NCBI GenBank assembly: GCA_006218025.1 | Contig: VBWA01000002.1 | Coordinates: forward strand, 62,001-126,000 | Direction: 5' to 3' | Length of the DNA: 64,000 nucleotides | Source: Rhodocyclaceae bacterium | Lineage (GTDB): Bacteria; Pseudomonadota; Gammaproteobacteria; Burkholderiales; Rhodocyclaceae | In this document: piece after piece, positions 16,168-24,686 of the stretch | Numbering within the stretch: position 1 is the stretch's first letter | Layout of the letters: each line of letters begins with the position of its first letter | The notes under the pieces: generated by a model | Database searches by the model: none | What the model was told of the DNA's origin: nothing | The model's input: the letters and a program-made list of their open reading frames with translations, nothing else | Program-made: the position numbers and the translations under genes

Positions 16168-16674
16168 TTACAACATTGACGCGTGAATGTCCTTCGTCAT
16201 CAGGAATAGATGGGATGCGTCGATCGGCGAGGGAGCAAACCCAAAATGCTGGTAGAACGCACTGGCTTGCTCGTCCTTGGCCTGAACCACGAGGGCTCGT
16301 GCGGCGATGATGGCCTGGGCCTGAAGAAACCGTTTGATTGCGTCTTTCAACAGACCCGTGCCGAGCCCCGCGTCCTGCTCTGTCAGATCAACCGCGAGCC
16401 GCGCCAGCAGTGTCAGCGGGATGGGATGTCGGGCCAGACCTTTGGCGAGTCGAGCCGGCACGAAGTCAAATTCAGCGGATGCCGCCGCCAGCGTGTAATA
16501 GCCGACAACCCTGGTTTCTCCGCGCAGAGCAACGTAGGTGCGCGCGCTTTGATTGCGCTGATTGTTCAAGGCATGCCGTTGGAGGAAGCGGTTCAGGGCA
16601 TCGCTGCCGCAATCGAAGGAAGCAACATCGTGGCCCTCGACAAATAACTCGGGGCCCCGCAGCGGCAACTTCAT
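16168..16674 (-). CDS. GNAT-family acetyltransferase toxin (TacT/AtaT type)
   Basis: 168 residues. It has the arrangement of the tRNA-acetylating toxins: N-terminal GHDVASFDCGSDALNRFLQR (the F-D-C-G block), ARTYVALRGETRVVGYYTLA, the acetyl-CoA loop LTEQDAGLGTGLLKDAIKR and the C-terminal DEQASAFYQHFGF with the catalytic-type Tyr. Such toxins acetylate the amino group of charged tRNAs and block translation. Its start overlaps the end of the DUF1778 antitoxin gene by four bases. Confidence 0.92.
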   Translation of the reverse strand: MKLPLRGPELFVEGHDVASFDCGSDALNRFLQRHALNNQRNQSARTYVALRGETRVVGYYTLAAASAEFDFVPARLAKGLARHPIPLTLLARLAVDLTEQDAGLGTGLLKDAIKRFLQAQAIIAARALVVQAKDEQASAFYQHFGFAPSPIDASHLFLMTKDIHASML

Positions 16675-16961
16675 TTGTTCTCGAAAACGCTGGGCTTCCT
16701 GAGCAGTTCCCTGAGGCGGGGAATCGACTTCGCGGGTTGATCGAGGGCCGCGTAGAACGCCGTCATCTGATCCGCCGGCAGTACAAAGCGGGTCTGTTCG
16801 GCCAGTGTTTCATCGGCCACGGTTCGCACGGCGCGGAGAACAAACTCGCTGACATTCTGGTGGCAGAGCACCGCCGCTTGCCGGATTCGCTCCTTCTCTG
16901 CCGCTGCGAGACGGATTTCTATGCGCTCTTCCTTGATTGTGGCACCCATGGCGGCCTCCAT
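16671..16961 (-). CDS. DUF1778 ribbon-helix-helix antitoxin (TacA type)
   Basis: 96 residues; the family start could also be the ATG at 16949 (MGATIKEE). The RHH DNA-binding part is EERIEIRLAAAEKERIRQAA, then LCHQNVSEFVLRAVRTVADE. The C-terminal toxin-wrapping part includes FVLPADQMTAFYAALDQPAK. An inverted repeat lies two bases upstream of the start and fits autoregulation. It forms a pair with the GNAT toxin, overlapping by four bases. Confidence 0.92.
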   Translation of the reverse strand: MEAAMGATIKEERIEIRLAAAEKERIRQAAVLCHQNVSEFVLRAVRTVADETLAEQTRFVLPADQMTAFYAALDQPAKSIPRLRELLRKPSVFENK

Positions 16962-16962
16962 T

Positions 16963-16978
16963 TACTGTACGGACAGTA
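16963..16978. promoter_or_regulatory. Inverted-repeat operator of the acetyltransferase toxin-antitoxin pair
   Basis: TACTGT, four bases, ACAGTA, directly upstream of the DUF1778 start. The position at the promoter of an RHH antitoxin gene fits an autoregulatory operator. Confidence 0.65.
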
Positions 16979-17048
16979 TACGGTAATCGTTGAATGTGGC
17001 AAGCCTCCTGCTGCTTGGGGATGCCCCTGCCACGACCTTGCTAAACCC

Positions 17049-17441
17049 TCAGCACTGCTCCCACGGCAGGCCTTCGAAGCGCCAGCCGTTCATCGAGCCG
17101 CGATGATGGGTGTCGTCGAGCTCGCCCTCGAAGCCGTGCAGGACGTTGTACACCCGCGTGAAGCCGACGGCTTCGAGCGCGTGGCCGGCGTCGACCGAGC
17201 GATTGCCGCTGCGGCAGATCAGTACCACCGGACGATCGCCCGAATGGCCGGCCAGCTTCCTCACTTCCCCGACGAAGTGGGGATTGATTTCCCAGTCGGG
17301 GCCGTCGTTCCACGACACATGGCTGACGCCGGCCGGATGCCCGACGAAAAAGAATTCCATTTCGCTGCGGCAATCGACGAACAGCGCGCTCGGATTGTCG
17401 TGCAGGAACTTGGCCGCTTCCTTGGGGGTCAGGTGTTTCAT
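17049..17441 (-). CDS. Rhodanese-domain protein (cytoplasmic)
   Basis: 130-residue single-domain sulfurtransferase. Start MKHLTPKEAAKFLHDNP, then FVDCRSEMEFFFVGHPAG and the active-site loop VLICRSGNRSVDAG with the catalytic Cys. The C-terminus has VYNVLHGFEGELDDTHHRG and ends with GLPWEQC. It has no signal peptide. It is divergent from a second, exported rhodanese at 17501, with 59 bp between, so the two may share regulation. The precise sulfur acceptor is unknown. Confidence 0.9.
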   Translation of the reverse strand: MKHLTPKEAAKFLHDNPSALFVDCRSEMEFFFVGHPAGVSHVSWNDGPDWEINPHFVGEVRKLAGHSGDRPVVLICRSGNRSVDAGHALEAVGFTRVYNVLHGFEGELDDTHHRGSMNGWRFEGLPWEQC

Positions 17442-17500
17442 GATGTTCTCCGCTCCGCTGTTGGAACGGCAATTGTAGCCAAGCGCGGTATAGTAAGTCG

Positions 17501-17968
17501 ATGAATCCACTCCCCCTCCTGAACCCCATGATCACCTCTGTCCTGAAAAACCTGATCCCTTGCGCCTGTATCCTGCTGGCGTTGTCGGCCCGCGCCGAAC
17601 CCGACCTCAGCGCGCCCGAAGCCGCCGCCCAGGCGCAGTCCGGCAAGCTCATCCTGATCGACATCCGCACTCCGCCGGAATGGAAGGAGACCGGCGTAGC
17701 CAGGGGCGCCAGGCAGGTCAATATGATTCACCCGCAAGGGGCCAAGGGCTTTACCGATCAATTGATGAGCGAACTCAAGGGCGACAAGAACACGCCCATC
17801 GCCCTGATCTGCCGCACCGGCAACCGCACCACCCAGGTCCAGCGCTACCTGCAAAGCGTCGGCTTCACTCAGGTCTATAACGTCAAGGAAGGCATGGCCG
17901 GTAGCGCCGCCGGCCCCGGCTGGATCAGGCGCGGCCTGCCGGTGGAGACCTGCACGCAGCAGTGCTGA
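17501..17968 (+). CDS. Exported rhodanese-domain protein
   Basis: 155 residues; a signal peptide (LIPCACILLALSARA) sends the domain to the periplasm. Rhodanese motifs are LIDIRTPPEWKETGVARGA and the active loop ALICRTGNRTTQVQRYLQ with its Cys. VYNVKEGMAGS and a C-terminal TCTQQC with two Cys follow. A shorter start at MITSVLK (17528) is possible. It is divergent from the cytoplasmic rhodanese and is followed by an element copy, then by the riboswitch of metH. Confidence 0.88.
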   Translation: MNPLPLLNPMITSVLKNLIPCACILLALSARAEPDLSAPEAAAQAQSGKLILIDIRTPPEWKETGVARGARQVNMIHPQGAKGFTDQLMSELKGDKNTPIALICRTGNRTTQVQRYLQSVGFTQVYNVKEGMAGSAAGPGWIRRGLPVETCTQQC

Positions 17969-17973
17969 ACTTC

Positions 17974-17997
17974 GAAAGTCGGCGCCGGCGGGACGGC
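17974..17997 (-). repeat. Dispersed 24-bp element, copy 8 (intergenic)
   Basis: Plus strand reads GAAAGTCGGCGCCGGC then GGGACGGC, i.e. the opposite orientation to the copies above. It lies between the rhodanese stop and the SAH riboswitch. Confidence 0.92.
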
Positions 17998-18015
17998 GGT
18001 ATAATCGTGGTTCGC

Positions 18016-18101
18016 TTCCGAGGAGCGCTGCAAGGTGGATGGCCCCAGATTCACGGGCCACGACCCTAGGCTCGGAACCTGATGACAACCGCGCTCACCC
18101 A
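18016..18101 (+). promoter_or_regulatory. S-adenosylhomocysteine (SAH) riboswitch upstream of metH
   Basis: The three conserved blocks of the SAH aptamer are present in order: CCGAGGAGCGCTGC at 18018-18031, AGGCTCGG at 18068-18075 and ACAACCGCGCTCACC at 18085-18099. CCGAG pairs with CTCGG (stem P1) and GAGCGC pairs with GCGCTC (pseudoknot). SAH riboswitches turn on genes for SAH recycling in beta- and gammaproteobacteria, and metH is a known target. Confidence 0.93.
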
Positions 18102-18114
18102 CCCAGGAGTATTC

Positions 18115-18164
18115 GGCCGGGGCACAAGGTGAGCCGTCACGCAGCTAGGCTCCCCGCCCCGGTC
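18115..18164 (+). promoter_or_regulatory. Possible expression-platform hairpin of the SAH riboswitch
   Basis: GGCCGGGGC at 18115-18123 can pair with GCCCCGGTC at 18156-18164 (eight of nine Watson-Crick, one mismatch). It ends just before the ribosome site GGAG (18172-18175) of metH. There is no T-run, so control of translation is more likely than termination. Confidence 0.55.
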
Positions 18165-18181
18165 ATGGAATGGAGAGACGC

Positions 18182-21100
18182 ATGACCGCCCGCCTGCAAC
18201 CCGACCGCAGCACCGAATTGCGCGAGCTGCTCGCGCAGCGCATTCTCATACTCGATGGCGCCATGGGCACCATGGTGCAGCGCCACGGCCTGGTCGAGGC
18301 CGATTACCGCGTGGGTGTGACAAATTCGCGCTTTGCCGACTCGGCCAAGGACCTGAAGGGCAACAACGATCTGCTCAGCATCACGCGGCCGGACGTGATC
18401 GGCGGCATTCATGCCGAATATCTCGAAGCCGGCGCCGACATCATCGAGACCAACAGCTTCAACGCGACAAGGGTTTCGCAGGCCGAGTACGGGCTGGCCG
18501 ACCTCGCCTTCGAATTGAACGTGGCCGCGGCGCGGCTGGCGCGCGAGACCGCCGACAAGTTTTCCACCGCCGACAAGCCGCGCTTCGTCGCCGGCGTGCT
18601 GGGGCCGACCTCGCGCACGGCCTCGCTCTCGCCCGACGTCAATGACCCCGGCGCACGCAACATCACCTTCGACGCACTGGTGGCCGATTACGTCGAGGCC
18701 GCGCGCGGCCTGACCGAGGGTGGCGCCGACATCCTGCTGGTGGAAACGGTGTTCGACACGCTGAACGCCAAGGCCGCGCTGTTCGCCATCGAGAAGTTTT
18801 TCGACGAGGCGGGGCGGCGCTGGCCGGTGATGATCTCCGGCACCATCACCGACGCCTCGGGCCGCACGCTTTCCGGGCAGACGGCGGAGGCCTTCTGGAA
18901 CTCCTTGCGTCACGCCAAGCCCTTGAGCTTCGGCCTCAACTGCGCGCTCGGCGCCAGGGAACTGCGCCAGCACGTCGAGGAACTCTCGCGACTCTGCGAC
19001 TGCTTCATCTCGGCCCATCCCAACGCCGGCCTGCCCAATGCCTTCGGCGGCTACGACGAAACGCCGCAGGCACTGGCCGACGAGATCCGCGAATGGGGCG
19101 CGACAGGGATCATCAACATCGCCGGCGGCTGCTGCGGCACCACGCCCGACCACATCCGCGCCATCGCGCAGGCGCTGCACGGCATGAAGCCGCGAGCGAT
19201 CCCGCAGATCGAGCGCAAGCTGCGCCTGGCCGGCCTCGAAGCCTGCGACATCGGCGACGACAGCCTGTTCGTCAATGTCGGCGAGCGCACCAACGTCACC
19301 GGCTCCAAGGCCTTCGCCCGCATGATCCTCGAAGGCCGCTTCGACGACGCGCTGGTGGTCGCCCGCCAGCAGGTGGAGAACGGCGCGCAGGTGGTCGACA
19401 TCAACATGGACGAGGCCATGCTCGATTCGCAGGCGGCGATGGTGCGCTTCCTGCATCTGGTCGGCTCCGAGCCGGACATCTGCAAAGTGCCGCTGATGCT
19501 CGACAGCTCGAAGTGGGACGTGATCGAAGCCGGCCTCAAGTGCATTCAGGGCAAGGGCATCGTCAATTCCATCTCGATGAAGGAAGGCGAGGCGAAGTTC
19601 CTCGAACAGGCGCGTCTGGCCCGGCGCTACGGCGCGGCCGTGATCGTCATGGCCTTCGACGAGCAGGGCCAGGCCGACACCTACGAACGCAAGATCGGCA
19701 TCTGCCAGCGCGCCTACGACGTGCTGCTGGCGGACGGCTTCCCGGCCGAGGACATCATTTTCGATCCGAACATTTTCGCCATCGCCACGGGCATTCCCGA
19801 GCACGACAACTACGCGGTGGATTTCATCAACGCGCTGGCCTGGATCAAGGCCAATCTGCCCTTTGCGCGGACCTCCGGCGGCGTCTCGAACGTGTCCTTC
19901 TCCTTCCGCGGCAACGATGCGGTGCGCGAGGCGATACACACCGTGTTCCTCTATCACGCGGTGAAGGCCGGGCTCACCATGGGCATCGTCAATGCCGGCC
20001 AGCTCGGCGTCTATGACGACCTGGCGCCCGAGCTGCGCGAGAAGGTGGAGGACGTGGTGCTCAACCGGAAAGTCGCTGGTGGGGCAAACCCGGGCGACAC
20101 GCTGACCGAGCTCGCAACGCGGGTCAAGGGCCAAGCCAGGGAGCAGGTGGTCGATCTCGCCTGGCGCGCATGGCCGGTCGACAAGCGACTCGAGCACGCG
20201 ATGGTCAAGGGCATCACCGAGTTCGTCGTGGCCGACACCGAGGAATGCCGCGCGGCACTGTTCGCCGAGGGCAAGCCGCCGTTGTCGGTGATCGAAGGCC
20301 CGCTGATGAACGGCATGAACGTGGTCGGCGACCTGTTCGGCGCCGGCAAGATGTTCCTGCCGCAAGTGGTCAAATCGGCGCGCGTGATGAAGCAGGCCGT
20401 GGCGCACCTGATCCCCTACGTCGAGGCGGAGAAGCTGCGCACCGGCTCGACCTCGAAAGGCCGCATCGTCATCGCCACGGTCAAGGGCGACGTCCATGAC
20501 ATCGGCAAGAATATCGTCGGCGTCGTGCTCGGCTGCAACGGCTACGAGATCATCGACCTCGGCGTCATGGTGCCGGTCGACAAGATCCTGAATGCGGCGC
20601 GGGAACACGGCGCGCAGGCGATCGGTCTTTCCGGACTGATCACGCCGTCGCTCGAAGAAATGGGCCATATCGCCGGCGAAATGCAGCGCCAGGGCTTCAC
20701 CTTGCCGCTGCTGATCGGCGGCGCAACGACTTCGCGTGCCCACACCGCAATCAAGATCGCGCCGAACTATGCCGGACCGGTGGTGTATGTGCCCGACGCC
20801 TCGCGTGCCGTGGGCGTGGTGACCAAGCTGCTGTCGATCGACATGCGTGCTTCCTTCGTCGCCGAAATCGCCGCCGACTACGACAAGGTGCGCGGCCAGC
20901 ATGCGAACAAGAAGGGCATTGCGCTGGTCTCGCTGGAAGCGGCGCGCGCGAGTCGCGCCAAACTGGACTACGCCCCGGTTAAGCCGAAGCAGCTAGGTGT
21001 CACCGTGCTGCGCGACCTCGATCTTGCGACGCTGGCGGAGTACATCGACTGGGGCCCCTTCTTCCAGACCTGGGACCTCGCCGGCAGCTATCCGAAGATT

Positions 21101-21901
21101 CTCGACGACGCCGTCGTCGGCGAAGCGGCGCGCAACGTGTTTGCCGATGGCAAGGCAATGCTGCAGCAACTGATAGCGGAAAAGTGGATCAGCGCCAATG
21201 CGGTGTTCGGCCTCTTCCCGGCCAACGCCGTGGGCGACGACATCGTGTTCTACGCCGACGAGACACGCGACAAGGCGGCAATGACCTGGCACGGCCTGCG
21301 CCAGCAGCAGGAGCGCCCCGCCGGCAAGCCGCAGCAGTGCCTCAGCGACTTCGTGGCGCCGGAAGTCGGCGCTGGTGGTACGGCGAACTGCGCGGCGGAT
21401 TACGCCGGCGCCTTCGCCGTCACGGCCGGCATCGGCATCGAGCAAAAGCTCGCCGAGTTCGAGGCGCAGCACGACGACTACCGCGCGATCATGCTCAAGT
21501 CGCTGGCCGACCGGCTGGCCGAAGCGGCCGCCGAATGGCTCCATCGCGAAGTACGCACTAACTACTGGGGCTACGACAGCGCGGAGTCGCTCGACCGCGC
21601 GGCGCTGATCGCCGAGCAGTATCGCGGCATCCGCCCGGCGCCGGGTTACCCGGCCTGCCCCGACCACACGTCGAAGGGAGCGCTGTTCACTCTGCTCGAC
21701 GCGCCGAAAAACGCCGGCATGGGGCTCACCGAAAGCTATGCCATGACGCCCGCCGCATCGGTCGCCGGCTTCTACCTCGCACACCCCGAGGCGCACTACT
21801 TTGCCGTCAGCAAGATCGGCCGCGACCAGCTTGAAGATTGGGCAAGACGCACCAACTATCCTATTTCAGAAGCCGAAAAATGGCTCGCCCCCCTACTGTG
21901 A
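18182..21901 (+). CDS. metH: Cobalamin-dependent methionine synthase, carrying an element copy
   Basis: 1239 residues, slightly longer than E. coli MetH. It moves the methyl group of 5-methyl-THF to homocysteine through methylcobalamin. Domains in order: homocysteine/zinc domain ([10 protein letters not shown] near the start, Zn ligands in FGLNCALGA and [11 protein letters not shown] near residue 316), pterin domain ([18 protein letters not shown]), cap and cobalamin domain ([31 protein letters not shown] with the cobalt His near 771), and reactivation domain ([13 protein letters not shown] near 1150). At 21361-21384 the dispersed repeat adds VGAGGTA in the reactivation domain where E. coli has only a short loop (KLSGK). 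A degraded copy may lie at 20068-20085. The start at 18182 has GGAG six bases upstream; an ATG at 18170 is less well placed. Confidence 0.97.
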   Translation: MTARLQPDRSTELRELLAQRILILDGAMGTMVQRHGLVEADYRVGVTNSRFADSAKDLKGNNDLLSITRPDVIGGIHAEYLEAGADIIETNSFNATRVSQAEYGLADLAFELNVAAARLARETADKFSTADKPRFVAGVLGPTSRTASLSPDVNDPGARNITFDALVADYVEAARGLTEGGADILLVETVFDTLNAKAALFAIEKFFDEAGRRWPVMISGTITDASGRTLSGQTAEAFWNSLRHAKPLSFGLNCALGARELRQHVEELSRLCDCFISAHPNAGLPNAFGGYDETPQALADEIREWGATGIINIAGGCCGTTPDHIRAIAQALHGMKPRAIPQIERKLRLAGLEACDIGDDSLFVNVGERTNVTGSKAFARMILEGRFDDALVVARQQVENGAQVVDINMDEAMLDSQAAMVRFLHLVGSEPDICKVPLMLDSSKWDVIEAGLKCIQGKGIVNSISMKEGEAKFLEQARLARRYGAAVIVMAFDEQGQADTYERKIGICQRAYDVLLADGFPAEDIIFDPNIFAIATGIPEHDNYAVDFINALAWIKANLPFARTSGGVSNVSFSFRGNDAVREAIHTVFLYHAVKAGLTMGIVNAGQLGVYDDLAPELREKVEDVVLNRKVAGGANPGDTLTELATRVKGQAREQVVDLAWRAWPVDKRLEHAMVKGITEFVVADTEECRAALFAEGKPPLSVIEGPLMNGMNVVGDLFGAGKMFLPQVVKSARVMKQAVAHLIPYVEAEKLRTGSTSKGRIVIATVKGDVHDIGKNIVGVVLGCNGYEIIDLGVMVPVDKILNAAREHGAQAIGLSGLITPSLEEMGHIAGEMQRQGFTLPLLIGGATTSRAHTAIKIAPNYAGPVVYVPDASRAVGVVTKLLSIDMRASFVAEIAADYDKVRGQHANKKGIALVSLEAARASRAKLDYAPVKPKQLGVTVLRDLDLATLAEYIDWGPFFQTWDLAGSYPKILDDAVVGEAARNVFADGKAMLQQLIAEKWISANAVFGLFPANAVGDDIVFYADETRDKAAMTWHGLRQQQERPAGKPQQCLSDFVAPEVGAGGTANCAADYAGAFAVTAGIGIEQKLAEFEAQHDDYRAIMLKSLADRLAEAAAEWLHREVRTNYWGYDSAESLDRAALIAEQYRGIRPAPGYPACPDHTSKGALFTLLDAPKNAGMGLTESYAMTPAASVAGFYLAHPEAHYFAVSKIGRDQLEDWARRTNYPISEAEKWLAPLL
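21361..21384 (-). repeat. Dispersed 24-bp element, copy 9 (inside metH)
   Basis: GGAAGTCGGCGCTGG then TGGTACGGC. It encodes EVGAGGTA in frame, in the reactivation domain between DFVAP and ADYAGAFAV. Confidence 0.92.
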
Positions 21902-21917
21902 CCCCAAGGAAACCCCC

Positions 21918-22367
21918 ATGTCAGAGATAAACCGCCTGAGCTTCAATGAAGCCGTGGTCTTCGTCAAAAACAACAAGCGCGCGGCCTTTGCCGCGATGCC
22001 GGTATTCGGTGACGACGAAGGCGACGAAAATGCAACAGCCGAGGGCGCGCGCGTCTTCATCCTGCTGCCCGACGAGGATGAAGGCTGGACCCTGCGTTTC
22101 ATCGCCGGGCCGTTCTTTTCCAACGCCTTTGCCGCCAACGACATCATTCCCGCCGACGAAATTCCCGATCGCGTGCGCGAACTGCTGTTCGTGCCGACGC
22201 GCTGCGAGGAGGACTGGCTGGCTGACCAGCTGCAGATGCTTTTGGCGAAGCTGACGCAAGCTGCCGGCATCGGCGATCAGATGCCTGATTACACTTCCCA
22301 GCCCGCCAAGGCGGCGGAGGATGTGGTCTTTCCGGTGTCCTTCATCGGCCTGAACAAGCCGCTCTGA
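21918..22367 (+). CDS. Conserved hypothetical acidic protein downstream of metH
   Basis: 149 residues starting MSEINRLSFNEAVVFVKNNK, 16 bases after the metH stop with AAGGA upstream, so probably cotranscribed. It is acidic and soluble (VFGDDEGDENATAEGARVFI, LPDEDEGWTLRFIAGPFFS), without signal peptide or membrane segment. No family or catalytic motif is recognised. Gene order might suggest a link to methionine metabolism, but this is weak. Confidence 0.7.
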   Translation: MSEINRLSFNEAVVFVKNNKRAAFAAMPVFGDDEGDENATAEGARVFILLPDEDEGWTLRFIAGPFFSNAFAANDIIPADEIPDRVRELLFVPTRCEEDWLADQLQMLLAKLTQAAGIGDQMPDYTSQPAKAAEDVVFPVSFIGLNKPL

Positions 22368-22382
22368 GCGGCACGGATCAGG

Positions 22383-23150
22383 CTAGGCCCGGCGCACGAC
22401 CATGAACAGCCGGCGAAACGGGAACAGGGTCGTGCCGTCGGCCAGCGGCGGGTAGGCGATGCGCAGCCGTCGGGCATAGTCCGCTTCGAACTCCGCTCGC
22501 TCCGGCTCTACCAGTTCGTCGAGGAACTGTTTGAGCCAGGTTCCCTTGGTCCATTCCTTGACCGGATCGGCGCCGTGAAGGACCTGCAAGTATTCCGTTT
22601 CCCAGATATCGATGCTCTTCGCCAGCGGCTCCAGCATCGCGTAGTAATCGTTGGGGCCGGCGACCGGCGCGGGGCGCAGCAGGTGTTCGAGTTTGCTTCG
22701 CCATGCGCCCTGACGCACGGTCTCGGCAATCAGGGCATGCGAGGGCGCCGCAAAATTCCGCGGCATCTGCACGGCAAGCACGCCGCCTTGGGCAAGCTGC
22801 GCCAGCAGCCGCGGGAACAGCTGCTCATGCTGCGGCAGCCAGTGCAGCGCGGCGTTGGAGAAAATCAGGTCTGCAGGTGACGTCGGCGCCCAGTCGGCCA
22901 CGCTTTGCCGGATCCATGTCGCCGAGCCAAGGGCACGCGCGGCCTGCGCCAGCATCTCGGCCGAATCATCGACCCCGGTAATCGAGGCCGCGGGCCAGCG
23001 CTCGGCCAGAAGGCGCGTCACGTTTCCGGCGCCGCAGCCGAGATCGTAGATACGCTTCGGCGCCGTCAGGTCGATCCGGGCCAGCAGATCGACTGCGGGC
23101 CGCAGTCGCGGCTCGGAAAACTTCAGATATTGATCGGGGTTCCACGCCAT
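22383..23150 (-). CDS. tam: Trans-aconitate 2-methyltransferase-like SAM methyltransferase
   Basis: 255 residues, full family length. The start MAWNPDQYLKFSEPRLRPAV is diagnostic for the Tam family. SAM motif I is RIYDLGCGAGNVTRLLAERW, motif II area SITGVDDSAEMLAQA, and then DLIFSNAALHWLPQHEQLF, which is typical of Tam. The C-terminal PLADGTTLFPFRRLFMVVRR also matches. The enzyme methylates trans-aconitate, a spontaneous inhibitor of the TCA cycle. It converges with the metH downstream gene. Confidence 0.92.
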   Translation of the reverse strand: MAWNPDQYLKFSEPRLRPAVDLLARIDLTAPKRIYDLGCGAGNVTRLLAERWPAASITGVDDSAEMLAQAARALGSATWIRQSVADWAPTSPADLIFSNAALHWLPQHEQLFPRLLAQLAQGGVLAVQMPRNFAAPSHALIAETVRQGAWRSKLEHLLRPAPVAGPNDYYAMLEPLAKSIDIWETEYLQVLHGADPVKEWTKGTWLKQFLDELVEPERAEFEADYARRLRIAYPPLADGTTLFPFRRLFMVVRRA

Positions 23151-23185
23151 CTTCGCCTCCCAAACCCGTGGCCGCCTGCGCGGAT

Positions 23186-23530
23186 TCAGACGCCCCAGAC
23201 CACCGGCTTCTTCTTCTTCAACGACCACTCCAGCAGTTCCAGCAGCGGCACGGCGCGTTGCGTCAGGGTGACGAAGGGCCGCGAGCCCTGGGCCTTGCCC
23301 CTGCCCGCGTCCGGCTCGGTGCGCGGCAGGTCTTCCTCGTCCAGGCCGGCGCGCTGCCGCTTGTCTTCCTCGATCGCGGCCTTGAGCCGTGCGATCGCAT
23401 CGGGCAACTGCTCGACGGTGACAATGCCCTTGTCGGTCGCGTCCTTGCCCATCAGTTTCATCATGCGCTGTGCGACGTCGCCGAACATGATGACGTCGCC
23501 GGAGGCGGGAGATTGAAAGGTGACGATCAT
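23186..23530 (-). CDS. DUF1840 family protein
   Basis: 114 residues starting MIVTFQSPASGDVIMFGDVA, then QRMMKLMGKDATDKGIVTVE and QLPDAIARLKAAIEED, and ending LTQRAVPLLELLEWSLKKKK. This matches the DUF1840 family of betaproteobacteria. Function unknown; cytoplasmic. The ATG overlaps the stop of the upstream hydrolase gene by four bases, so it is translated with it. Confidence 0.85.
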   Translation of the reverse strand: MIVTFQSPASGDVIMFGDVAQRMMKLMGKDATDKGIVTVEQLPDAIARLKAAIEEDKRQRAGLDEEDLPRTEPDAGRGKAQGSRPFVTLTQRAVPLLELLEWSLKKKKPVVWGV

Positions 23531-24330
23531 AGGTCCAGCTCCTGCAGCCAGTCGAGAATCTGCTGCGCCGGCTTCTTCCAGTCGCGCTCGAGCATCAGGC
23601 CATGGCCCATGCCCGGAAACACATGGGCATCGACGCCGTAGGTGCGCGCCGTCATTTCCACCAGCGAAGCGGGAATCAGGTGATCGAATTCCGCGCCCTG
23701 CACCAGCAGCGGGGTGCGCTTGACGCGCCCGGCCCGCGGCATGCCGAACAGGGACATGTCCCAGATCGCGCGGTGCGATTCGGATTGCGAACCCTTGTAG
23801 TAGCGCTTGAGGTCGTCCAGCGAAACCGGCTGGGCGAACAGCGCCTCGCGCAGGGTTTCCAGCGAGGCCTTGCCGCCGCTCATCAGGCTGTTGAGGTCCG
23901 TCATCATGCCGGGCTTCGAAAACATCATGCCCACCGCGGCCGACAGCAGGCCTTGCGGCGGCACCGCACACATCAGCACCGCACCGGGCGCCTGATGATC
24001 TTCGAGATATTTCTGCACCACGAAGCCGCCCATCGAATGCCCGATCAGCACCGGCGGCGCCGGCAGGGTGGCGGCCACGGTCGCCACATCCTTCACGTAG
24101 TCGCCGATCGAAAAGCTGTCGAGATGCTTGCGGCCCGGCGAAGCGCCGTGTCCCGAAAGACTCAGGGCATAGGCCGCGTAACCGGCCTCGGCGAAGAAGG
24201 GCAGGAAATGTTCCTCCCAGCACCAGGCGGCCGTATAGGCACCGTGGATGAAAAGCAGCGGCGTCGGCTGCGCTTTACCCGCAGGAACGCGGACCAGGAC
24301 TTCGTGATGCTCGAATCGGGGCATATTCAT
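23527..24330 (-). CDS. Alpha/beta-fold hydrolase
   Basis: 267 residues (or 265 from MPRFEHHEV). The fold motifs are LLFIHGAYTAAWCWEEHFLP (oxyanion strand), the nucleophile elbow VLIGHSMGGFVVQKYLE with Ser, the acid in LLVQGAEFDHLIPASL, and the catalytic His in VFPGMGHGLMLE. It is thus a complete serine hydrolase of the esterase/lipase type, with no lid of known specificity. It is cotranscribed with the DUF1840 gene. Substrate unknown. Confidence 0.88.
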   Translation of the reverse strand: MNMPRFEHHEVLVRVPAGKAQPTPLLFIHGAYTAAWCWEEHFLPFFAEAGYAAYALSLSGHGASPGRKHLDSFSIGDYVKDVATVAATLPAPPVLIGHSMGGFVVQKYLEDHQAPGAVLMCAVPPQGLLSAAVGMMFSKPGMMTDLNSLMSGGKASLETLREALFAQPVSLDDLKRYYKGSQSESHRAIWDMSLFGMPRAGRVKRTPLLVQGAEFDHLIPASLVEMTARTYGVDAHVFPGMGHGLMLERDWKKPAQQILDWLQELDL

Positions 24331-24408
24331 TGCGACAGGTTATAAGGGCTGCTGGACGACAGGCGCGCGCAGGTGTCATCGGTGCGTCATTGCGCGCGAC
24401 TCTGTTAT

Positions 24409-24434
24409 GTCCGGCGGCTGTCAAGCCGCCGGAC
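24409..24434. repeat. Perfect inverted repeat between divergent genes
   Basis: GTCCGGCGGCT, loop GTCA, AGCCGCCGGAC: an 11-bp perfect stem in the 158-bp gap between the hydrolase and the DUF2905 gene. No T-run follows in either direction. It could be an operator, a REP-like unit or part of a leader. Confidence 0.65.
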
Positions 24435-24488
24435 GGTATCCCCTGGTGGGATAAAATGTTCATTTTATAATTTTACCGCGCGCCATCC

Positions 24489-24686
24489 ATGCTGAAATGG
24501 CTGATTGTTCTGGTGGCCGCTGTTTTCATTGTCGGCCTGTTGCAGCCTCGCCTGGCGCGCCTGCTGCAACTCGGTCGGCTGCCGGGCGACCTGCGCGTGC
24601 GGCTGCGCGGCAGGGACTACGTCTTCCCCTTCGCCTCGGCGGTGTTGCTGTCGCTGGTCGCCGGCCTTATCGGTCGGCTGCTTTGA
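24489..24686 (+). CDS. DUF2905 small membrane protein
   Basis: 65 residues with two transmembrane segments, [19 protein letters not shown] and [19 protein letters not shown], joined by the conserved [20 protein letters not shown] loop. This matches the DUF2905 family. A TATAAT box at 24466-24471 lies just upstream of the start. Its 3' end overlaps the end of the convergent cca gene by 20 bp. Function unknown. Confidence 0.9.
   Translation: MLKWLIVLVAAVFIVGLLQPRLARLLQLGRLPGDLRVRLRGRDYVFPFASAVLLSLVAGLIGRLL

Noticed and set aside
9862-16978. Integron or CRISPR array
   Set aside because: No integrase, no regular spacer-repeat pattern and the element is too short and too widely dispersed, including in housekeeping genes.
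18137-20902. A 921-codon minus-strand frame opposite metH
   Set aside because: It is a shadow of metH caused by high GC at third positions; its translation is His/Arg/Gln-rich with no domain, and metH is unambiguous.
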